Below, piece after piece: positions 40,024 through 45,757 of a DNA stretch of 45,757 nt. The notes below the pieces were generated by a model. It was not told the origin of the DNA. It saw only the letters and a list, made by a program, of their open reading frames with translations, and searched no databases. The position numbers and the translations under genes were made by a program. How positions within the stretch are numbered: the first letter of the stretch is position 1; the number at the start of each line of letters is the position of its first letter. Origin of the DNA: Myxococcales bacterium (lineage in GTDB: Bacteria > Myxococcota_A > Polyangia > Palsa-1104 > JAEUJZ01); NCBI GenBank assembly GCA_016794365.1, contig JAEUKB010000076.1, positions 1 to 45,757 of the forward strand, in the 5' to 3' direction.

Positions 40024-40719
40024 ATGACAACCTCTGTGGTCCCAGAGCAGGTGGCCCCGTATGAGGTCTTTGCCGACTGTCCACTGATTAGCGGCACGCC
40101 GCTGGTGGCGCATCTCTTGGGGCGGAGATTCGAACAGCGGCTCAATGAACGAACGGAGCAGGTCTTTGACAGCGAGATGCAAAAAGCGCTGCTCAAGACG
40201 CTGTCTCATCTGTGTGCGGTGCTGGGCTGTAGCTTTGGATACGCCGATCGGACCGACCTGTTGCTGTTTGCGATTTCGCAAGGCAGCGACGCACGACGAC
40301 TGCTCGCGCGCATCGCGGGGGAAGCGTCGGCGAAGCTGTCGTTGATGGTGAACGAAGTGTTCACGTTCGATGTGCGGCTGTTCGAGGTTCCCAGCGTCGA
40401 GCTGGCGCGAACATACTTTTTGTGGCGACGACAGCGTGCCGAAGAGATGGCGATTGAGCGCTATCTGACCCATGTGCTGGAGCAAGCGAAGACCGCTCCC
40501 GCGACGATTCAGGCGATTTTGGGCGGCACGGGCTCGGAGCAGCGGATTGCGATTCTTCGTCAGCACGGCGTCGAATACATGGCGCTTCCGGCGTGGCAGC
40601 GTCACGGCTCGGCGGTGTATATGTCTCAAGAAGACGGCAAGCAGCCGCAGCTTGTGATTGATCTGCGCTTGCCCGACGCGGCGAGCTTCCCCGATTACCT
40701 CACCAAGCATCTCGGTTAG
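40024..40719 (+). CDS. Thg1-like (tRNA-His guanylyltransferase family) protein with altered active site
   Basis: A 231-residue protein with the fold landmarks of Thg1/Thg1-like proteins, the 3'-5' RNA polymerases: LVAHLLGRRFEQRLNERTEQ where family members have RxDGRxF, FGYADRTDLLLF where they have TQSDEIxLL, FDVRLFEVPS, TYFLWRRQRAEEMAIE and VEYMALPAWQRHGSAVY. The fold match is good over the full length. Two of the metal-binding acidic positions look substituted: the first Asp (DGR) is Leu, and the SDE motif reads RTD. The enzyme may be inactive or use other ligands. Alone in its transcription unit. Confidence 0.75.
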   Translation: MTTSVVPEQVAPYEVFADCPLISGTPLVAHLLGRRFEQRLNERTEQVFDSEMQKALLKTLSHLCAVLGCSFGYADRTDLLLFAISQGSDARRLLARIAGEASAKLSLMVNEVFTFDVRLFEVPSVELARTYFLWRRQRAEEMAIERYLTHVLEQAKTAPATIQAILGGTGSEQRIAILRQHGVEYMALPAWQRHGSAVYMSQEDGKQPQLVIDLRLPDAASFPDYLTKHLG

Positions 40720-40814
40720 CGACGGCGAAACGGTCGCTTTTGGGGCTCGCGTTCGCGGGCGTTCTCGACGAAAAATTTTGCCTGTTCCGCCCGGAGTCAT
40801 GGATACTGCCGCGC

Positions 40815-41864
40815 ATGTGCGCTCTGGCATCGTGGCGACGAATCCTGTTTGTAATTGGCACAGTGGCCGTCACGCTCTGTTCGCAAAGTCCGGCGTTTGC
40901 GGCGAGCCGAGCTGCTCGTAAGCCAGCGTCGGTTGCGGCGGCCAAGTCGAACCAGCGGCTGACCAAGAAAAAGCCTGCGCGTCGGCGGGTCAAAGAGCGT
41001 CCGATTCCGGTCTACACCCGCAGCGGACAGCCGAACATTCAGGCCCGAGCAGCGGTGGTCTTGGACTTATCGACGGGAAATCCGCTGTTTCAGAAAAATC
41101 CCGATGAGGTTCGTCCCATCGCGTCGATCTCGAAGCTGCTGGCGATGCTGGTGGTGCTGGAACGAAAGCTGGATCTCGACGGAGAAACGGTGATTACCCA
41201 GGATGATGCGCGACGGACGACGCGCGGAGCGAAGTCACGGCTGATGGTCGGGATGAAGCTGAAAAACCGCGATCTTCTGCACGCAGCGCTGATGGCATCG
41301 GACAATCGAGCGGTGCTGGCGCTCGGACGGGCGGCGGGACTTTCCCCGGCGGAACACGCAGAGCTGATGACGGCGAAAGCCAAGAGCCTGGGCCTGCGCA
41401 AGACCGAGTTTCATGATCCGACGGGGCTCGACTACGGAAATGTGTCATCGCCTCGTGAGACGGTGACGATGCTGCTGGCTGCGCTGAAAAACCCGCTGAT
41501 TGCCAAGGCGTGTAAGACGCGCTCGTATGTGGCGCAGGTGCTGGGCCCGAAGAAGCGAACGATTGAGTACAGCAACACCGATGTGCTGCTCGCGTCGCGT
41601 CACGAAGTGCTGGGCGGAAAGACTGGCTATAACGATCGCGCGGGCTACTGCTTGGTGGTGGCGGCGAAGCTGTCGGAAGGCGCGGGCAAAGGTCGCGAGG
41701 TTGCGATGGCGTTCCTCGGGGAAGAGGGCAAGATGAGCCGCTTTGCCGACTTTGGGCGCGCGGCGCAGTGGCTGCAAGAAAAGCGTCCGCTCGAGAGCAA
41801 AGCCGCAGCGGAGTCTCCGTCGGAACAAAAGACCGCCAAGCTCAGCGACAACCGTCGAGGCTAA
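40815..41864 (+). CDS. D-alanyl-D-alanine carboxypeptidase/endopeptidase (PBP5/7 type)
   Basis: A 349-residue exported serine peptidase of the S11 family. The ATG at 40815 opens a signal peptide ending at AFA/ASR; a basic linker (KKKPARRRVKERP) follows. Active-site motifs in order: RPIASISKLLAMLVVL (SxxK), ASDNRAVLAL (SxN) and LGGKTGYND (KTG). It lacks the C-terminal amphipathic anchor of PBP5, so PBP7-like endopeptidase is likely. A GATACT box lies 7 nt before the ATG. Confidence 0.9.
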   Translation: MCALASWRRILFVIGTVAVTLCSQSPAFAASRAARKPASVAAAKSNQRLTKKKPARRRVKERPIPVYTRSGQPNIQARAAVVLDLSTGNPLFQKNPDEVRPIASISKLLAMLVVLERKLDLDGETVITQDDARRTTRGAKSRLMVGMKLKNRDLLHAALMASDNRAVLALGRAAGLSPAEHAELMTAKAKSLGLRKTEFHDPTGLDYGNVSSPRETVTMLLAALKNPLIAKACKTRSYVAQVLGPKKRTIEYSNTDVLLASRHEVLGGKTGYNDRAGYCLVVAAKLSEGAGKGREVAMAFLGEEGKMSRFADFGRAAQWLQEKRPLESKAAAESPSEQKTAKLSDNRRG

Positions 41865-41867
41865 GTG

Positions 41868-43259
41868 ATGAAGCGGTTGCTCGGCTGGGCGACGGGACTG
41901 TGGCTGTGTGCTTCAGGTATGGCGCTGGGCAGTCCGACGAAAGCGCCGACGCAGGATCTGACCAAGCTGCCGGGGACACAGAAGGCGTTGGGGGACGATC
42001 CACTTGCGACGCTGCGTACGACGGCAGATGGCTTGATAAGCAGCCTGCTCAGCGACGATCGGATGTATCCTCGGCTGGTGCAGCTCTGTGACCGCTTTGG
42101 GCCGCGTCTGTCGGGCAGTGCCAACCTAGAGCGCGCGATCGACTGGATCTTGGCGGAGCTTGTGCGCGACGGACTTTCGACGGCGCACGGTGAACCAGTG
42201 ATGGTGCCGCGCTGGGTTCGAGGCAAAGAAGAGCTGCGGCTTACGTCTCCGTCGGAACAGCGACTGGAGCTGCTGGGCCTGGGCGGAAGCGTAGCGACTC
42301 CGCCCGACGGATTGTCTGGTCCCGTCGTGGTCGTGCAGCGCTTCGAGGAGCTGACCGTCGAAAACGCACGCGACAAGATCGTGGTGTTTGCGCCGCCGTT
42401 TGTGTCCTACGAAGCGAGTGTTCCGTTCCGTCGGGTCGGGGCGATCAGAGCGGCGGAAGTGGGCGCGCGCGCGGCGCTGTTGCGGTCGCTGACGCCACAG
42501 TCGCTGGGCACACCGCACACCGGCGTGATGCTGTACAAAGACGGAGTGCCCAAGATTCCGTTTGCGGCGATTGCTCCCGAGGCTGCGGATCAGCTCCTGC
42601 GGCAGCAGCGAGACGGACAGCGGATCGAAGCCAAGCTGAGCTTGCACAGTCAGACGCTGCCACCGTCTCCGTCGAGAAATATTATTGTTGAAGTCAAAGG
42701 GCGCGAGCGTCCCGACGAAGTGGTGCTGTTTGGCTGTCACATTGACTCATGGGATGTCGGGCAGGGCGCGCATGACGATGCGGGAAACTGCGTGGCGGCT
42801 TGGTCTGCGCTGCGAGCGGTTCAGTCGCTCAGGCCGCGTCGGACGATTCGGCTCGTGATGTGGACCAACGAAGAAAACGGCAGCGCGGGCGCAAAAGCGT
42901 ATGCAGCGGCACACGGAAACGACAAGCATGTCATCGCGCTCGAAGCCGACAGTGGCGTGTTTCGACCGACGGGCTTTCTGTTTTCTGGCGACGATGCGGC
43001 GCTCGCGAAGGTTCACAAGGTGGCGCAGCTTCTGGCTCCACTTCAGGCGTCGATGGTGGGCATGCCGGGCGGCGGCGCGGATCTGCGACCGCTTGCGGAT
43101 CGCGGCGTTCCCGTCGTCGGCTTGCAAGTCGCAGGCGAGCGCTACTTCGTCTATCACCACTCAGCGGCGGACACCGTCGATAAAGTTGATCCTGTCGAGC
43201 TAAAACAGGTGGCAGCAGCGCTGGCGGTGTTCGTCTACGGTGCGTCGGAGCTGTGGTAA
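41868..43259 (+). CDS. secreted M28-family aminopeptidase
   Basis: A 463-residue exported zinc peptidase; start ATG at 41868, three bases after the previous stop (an in-frame GTG at 41865 is possible). Signal peptide ending near GSP. Residues about 130-250 form a PA-type insert (VVVVQRFEELTVENARDKIV). The M28 catalytic domain has the zinc ligands and catalytic acids in VLFGCHIDSWDVGQGAHDDA, WTNEENGSAGAKAY, LEADSGVF and YFVYHHSAADTVDKVD. It resembles mammalian carboxypeptidase Q (PGCP). Probably one operon with the D,D-peptidase. Confidence 0.92.
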   Translation: MKRLLGWATGLWLCASGMALGSPTKAPTQDLTKLPGTQKALGDDPLATLRTTADGLISSLLSDDRMYPRLVQLCDRFGPRLSGSANLERAIDWILAELVRDGLSTAHGEPVMVPRWVRGKEELRLTSPSEQRLELLGLGGSVATPPDGLSGPVVVVQRFEELTVENARDKIVVFAPPFVSYEASVPFRRVGAIRAAEVGARAALLRSLTPQSLGTPHTGVMLYKDGVPKIPFAAIAPEAADQLLRQQRDGQRIEAKLSLHSQTLPPSPSRNIIVEVKGRERPDEVVLFGCHIDSWDVGQGAHDDAGNCVAAWSALRAVQSLRPRRTIRLVMWTNEENGSAGAKAYAAAHGNDKHVIALEADSGVFRPTGFLFSGDDAALAKVHKVAQLLAPLQASMVGMPGGGADLRPLADRGVPVVGLQVAGERYFVYHHSAADTVDKVDPVELKQVAAALAVFVYGASELW

Positions 43260-43275
43260 GCGTAGGCTGCTGACG

Positions 43276-44121
43276 CTACTCGACGCGACGTTCGTTGATA
43301 CCGATGACTTTTTTGGGCAGTGGCAGCGGCTTGCGGCCTGGCTCGAAGCTGGTCAGCACGAACTCGGCTTTGCCCAGCTCGGTTTCGCCTTCGATGCGCA
43401 GCGGGAGCCGGGCTGGATCGTCGCTGACCCACACGGTTCCGAAGCGCGGCGGACGACCGACTTTTTGACCGTTGTTGACGATGCGCTCGCCGCGACACTG
43501 GATCTTGATGGCTTTGCGCAGTCCGGCTGCCGTCTGAAGCTCCTCTCGACCGAGGACTTCCATCGTACCTTGATAGAACGCTGAACCGTCGAGCACGATC
43601 AGATCGAGCTTGTCTCCGTCGTGAAGTCGCATCGCTCGCAGCAGCAGCAGCGCCGCCAGCGGATCGAGCGGTTCCGTCGGCATGGTCATTTTGCCGCGCT
43701 GCTCACCTTGCGGTCGCTGGATCACCAAATCGACCGTCTTTCCGTCGAGCGTGATGTCCGCTGTGCGCATTCTCCAGCCGCTTTCTTGCAGATGAATGGT
43801 GCGCGGTAGCAGCGTCGCTCCGTCGAGAACCAAGCGATACTGCTCATGCAGCCCCGAGATCGCTTTGGCCAGACCCAGCGCTTCGGCTTCTGCGACGATG
43901 TTGATGACCGATCCGGTTCCTTGCTGCACGGGCGGAGAAATCGCCATGCGTGCTCGTCCGGCATCGACGGATCCCAGGAAACGGAGGCTGAAGGTAAACG
44001 CTTCACCTTGTCGAACGGGCCGTCCCGCTGGCGCAGCCGATCCGACGCTGGGCTGGGCAAGCAAGGCAAGTCCCGACAACGCGAAAGCGGCTGCGATTTG
44101 GGAAACGAACGATGTCTTCAT
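43276..44121 (-). CDS. DUF3108 family exported protein
   Basis: A 281-residue protein with a signal peptide (LSGLALLAQPSVGSAA). The mature part matches the DUF3108 layout: GEAFTFSLRFLGSVDAGRAR, SVINIVAEAEALGLAKAISG, LDGATLLPRTIHLQESGWRM, DPLAALLLLRAMRLHDGDKL, VWVSDDPARLPLRIEGETEL. It is a periplasmic beta-barrel-like or lipid-carrier-like fold with no known enzymatic function. Convergent with the M28 peptidase. Confidence 0.85.
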   Translation of the reverse strand: MKTSFVSQIAAAFALSGLALLAQPSVGSAAPAGRPVRQGEAFTFSLRFLGSVDAGRARMAISPPVQQGTGSVINIVAEAEALGLAKAISGLHEQYRLVLDGATLLPRTIHLQESGWRMRTADITLDGKTVDLVIQRPQGEQRGKMTMPTEPLDPLAALLLLRAMRLHDGDKLDLIVLDGSAFYQGTMEVLGREELQTAAGLRKAIKIQCRGERIVNNGQKVGRPPRFGTVWVSDDPARLPLRIEGETELGKAEFVLTSFEPGRKPLPLPKKVIGINERRVE

Positions 44122-44196
44122 GCTCGATTCGACGATTGGATCCGCATCCTCATTTTGTCGGTGCGCGCGGGATCGTCAAACTTCACGCGCTCGGAC

Positions 44197-45210
44197 TTAG
44201 CGCTTGGCTTTGGCCAGCGTGATGCGCCAGACGCCTTTGGTCTTGGCTTTGCTCCCGAGCAGCGTCTTCGACTGAAAGCCGGGTGCGCTGACCTCGCAGC
44301 TTCCTTCGCGCGGGACTTGGATCTGACAGCTTGGACTACAGCCGAGCATTTCTCCGCCGCAGCTTACCCGCGCCAGCGCTTTTTTGGGTCCGATCGCCAG
44401 CTTCACCGAAAGCGGTGGCTTGACCTGCGGCAGTGGGTCGGGAACCGGATCCGGCGTCTTATTCGGCGGCTCGGGTGTCTTTTGCGGACGCTGCACAAGC
44501 TCATCCGGCTTGCTGGTTCCTGCGTCCGAAAGCGGCTTGCCGGAATCGCTGCGCGGGATCTGGGCTTGGGTCAGTCCCACCTGGCCCAGGTCCGGTGCGC
44601 TGATCGTTCGTGGCGGACCTTTGCCATCGCTGCGCATCGCCAGATACAGCGTCGTCGCGAGCAGCAACACAATCACTCCGCCCGCCACCGTCAGCATCAG
44701 ACGCGACGAGCGACTCGCGGGCGGCGGCAGCACCACAGGCGCATGACTGCTTCCGGTCAGCACTTGTTCGATGGCCGTCAGCGCCGTTTCGAGGTCCGTC
44801 ATCTTGTCGAAGCGGTCGCTCGGCTTTTTGGCCATGCAGCGCGCGATGACTTGTTCCAGCGTTTCGGGAATGTTCGCTTCGGGACGGACCTTGCGCGGCG
44901 GAATCGGCTGCTTGTAGACGTGCTTGTAGACCACGTCGGTGGTGGTCGCTCCGTCGAACGGAAGCTGCGAGGTCAGCATCTCGTACAAGATGCAGCCGAG
45001 CGCGTACTGATCGCTGCGCGCGTCGGTGTCTCGGCCCGTGACCTGCTCTGGCGAGATGTATTCCGCCGTACCCACGACGGTGCCGTCTTGCGTCAGTCGC
45101 TGCCCCGCGTCGAGCTTCGCCAGCCCAAAGTCCACAATCTTAACCACATCACGCCGACCCTCACGCTCGAGGAGAAAAATGTTATCCGGTTTCAAATCTG
45201 TCAACCACAA
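44197..45210 (-). pseudogene. Ser/Thr protein kinase lacking its N-lobe
   Basis: The frame starts (TTG at 45210, open to 45322) inside the catalytic loop: LTDLKPDNIFLL, then VVKIVDFGLAKL, VGTAEYISPEQVTG, DARSDQYALGCILYEML and VIARCMAKKPSDRF, so the C-lobe is complete. A membrane segment near residue 180 (VAGGVIVLLLATTLY), a Pro/Asp/Lys linker and a C-terminal PEGA-like domain (CGGEMLGCSPSCQIQVPREG) follow, a common myxobacterial layout. The glycine loop, Lys and HRD His-Arg are absent: where GIVHRD is expected the translation reads GLWLTD, and upstream DNA becomes AT-rich with no N-lobe. It is truncated at its 5' end by replacement or insertion. Confidence 0.85.
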
Positions 45211-45632
45211 ACCTACATTCCCGTCGAGAAATCGTAAAATATGGCCTGGTAAACGGCTGGTAAAAGATGACGGAGGCCAAAATTTATCGGTATTTCTGAT
45301 TACATTCTGGACATGTGGCTACACAATGAAACTTGACAGGGAATGGAAGGTGATCAGGGGGATTCCGCCCGCTTTTGCGCACATCCGATCCCGCAGTCGG
45401 TGAGCCACCGCAAGCGCTCAATCATCCATGACCGAGCGCTCGAAAATCCTTGACAATGGCGATCCGCGATAAGGCTTCCCTTTGGGTGCTGGTTATGCAG
45501 GTGCGCCGGTAGGAAACAAGCAGCGGCAACCCTTCCCCCCAGAACTGACGGCTGCCAGTTTTCACTGTTCGGCGCTAGCACATCCCAAGAAATCTACAAG
45601 GAGATCGATTCGTACGATGGGGCGGAGGGGTA
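45211..45632. other. AT-richer stretch without a recognisable gene
   Basis: Between the truncated kinase and the group II intron. Composition is more AT-rich than the rest, especially 45211-45345. Open frames exist on both strands but none shows a family, and none supplies a kinase N-lobe. Probably the remains of a mobile element or decayed 5' part of the kinase. Confidence 0.45.
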
Positions 45633-45757
45633 GTGCGCCAGTGAAACTAGCAGAGAGCAGAGGATGAAAGAGCCTTACATCGAAGGGCTAGCGACCCACG
45701 ATGACCCCGAGTCATGCGGCTGCATCCCGCAAGGGAGTGGTCGAAGCGTTGACAGGG
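45633..45757 (+). mobile_element. group II intron, 5' end (runs off the window)
   Basis: GTGCG at 45633 fits the conserved intron 5' end. It is followed by the domain I region shared by many bacterial group II introns, including a leader frame from 45664 (MKEPYIEGLATHDDPESCG) and the late block gaagcgttgacaggg. The reverse transcriptase gene and domains V-VI would lie to the right of the window. Confidence 0.8.

Noticed and set aside
5053..45200. The two kinase halves as one gene split by circularisation of the 40-kb segment
   Set aside because: Joining 5053 to 45198 would give HRD-LKPDN, but the C-half has its own membrane anchor and PEGA-like domain, which a 7TM kinase would not need, and HRD is replaced by LTD in the C-half. 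Kept only as a curiosity.

Overview
The window looks like chromosomal DNA of a high-GC Myxococcota member (myxobacterial type). The reasons are a GltJ/AgmX-like zinc-ribbon + GYF protein, further AgmX/TonB-type C-terminal domains, RsbR-like PAS-STAS proteins with an RsbT-like ATPase, membrane-anchored Hanks-type kinases, a Thg1-like protein, and many lipoproteins, some with Asp-Leu-Ala-rich linkers after the lipobox. This assignment is inference from gene content. No rRNA, complete tRNA or CRISPR array was found.

Layout. 1-5.0 kb is a lower-GC accessory stretch: an FGE-like lipoprotein, a relic of a kinase catalytic loop, a 42-bp tandem repeat array, and a secreted beta-barrel/polymorphic-toxin fusion with a 4-bp-overlapping immunity gene, the pair bracketed by perfect 41-bp direct repeats. 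5-12.4 kb holds a 7TM-DISM kinase cut off at its HRD motif, a cytochrome-like lipoprotein, the GltJ-like protein, an NlpC/P60 hydrolase, a pseudo-receiver and a carbohydrate-binding-like lipoprotein. 12.5-15.9 kb is a tightly coupled DUF362-fcl-gmd operon for GDP-L-fucose. 15.9-17.1 kb is an inserted three-gene cassette with a Tse2-like ADP-ribosyltransferase. 17.1-22.9 kb has a DUF6351-like lipoprotein, a stressosome-type pair, an unknown protein and a GNAT-like protein. 22.9-26.8 kb is a toxin-antitoxin island (three modules, one with a dead toxin) with 21-bp repeats. 27-45 kb is mostly ordinary: proBA, AgmX-like and other lipoproteins, PAS-STAS, apaG-murI, a ferredoxin-reductase-like flavoprotein, cutA, a degenerate Thg1-like protein, a D,D-peptidase, an M28 peptidase, a DUF3108 protein and the C-terminal half of a second kinase. 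The last ~125 bp is the start of a group II intron.

Main point of interest. Three toxin-antidote cassettes sit between direct repeats of 41 bp (perfect), 48 bp (47/48) and 114 bp (perfect). In the 48-bp and 114-bp cases the repeat is a copy of a neighbouring gene's 3' end, so the host genes stay intact while the cassette is inserted at their stop codons. A fourth module shows a diverged version. No recombinase is encoded in any of them. This looks like one repeated mode of acquiring conflict modules. A second oddity is that two kinase genes and one relic in this window all break at or next to the HRDLKP catalytic-loop motif. A third is a set of genes with a sigma-70-like -10 box only 6-8 nt before the start codon, suggesting leaderless transcripts.
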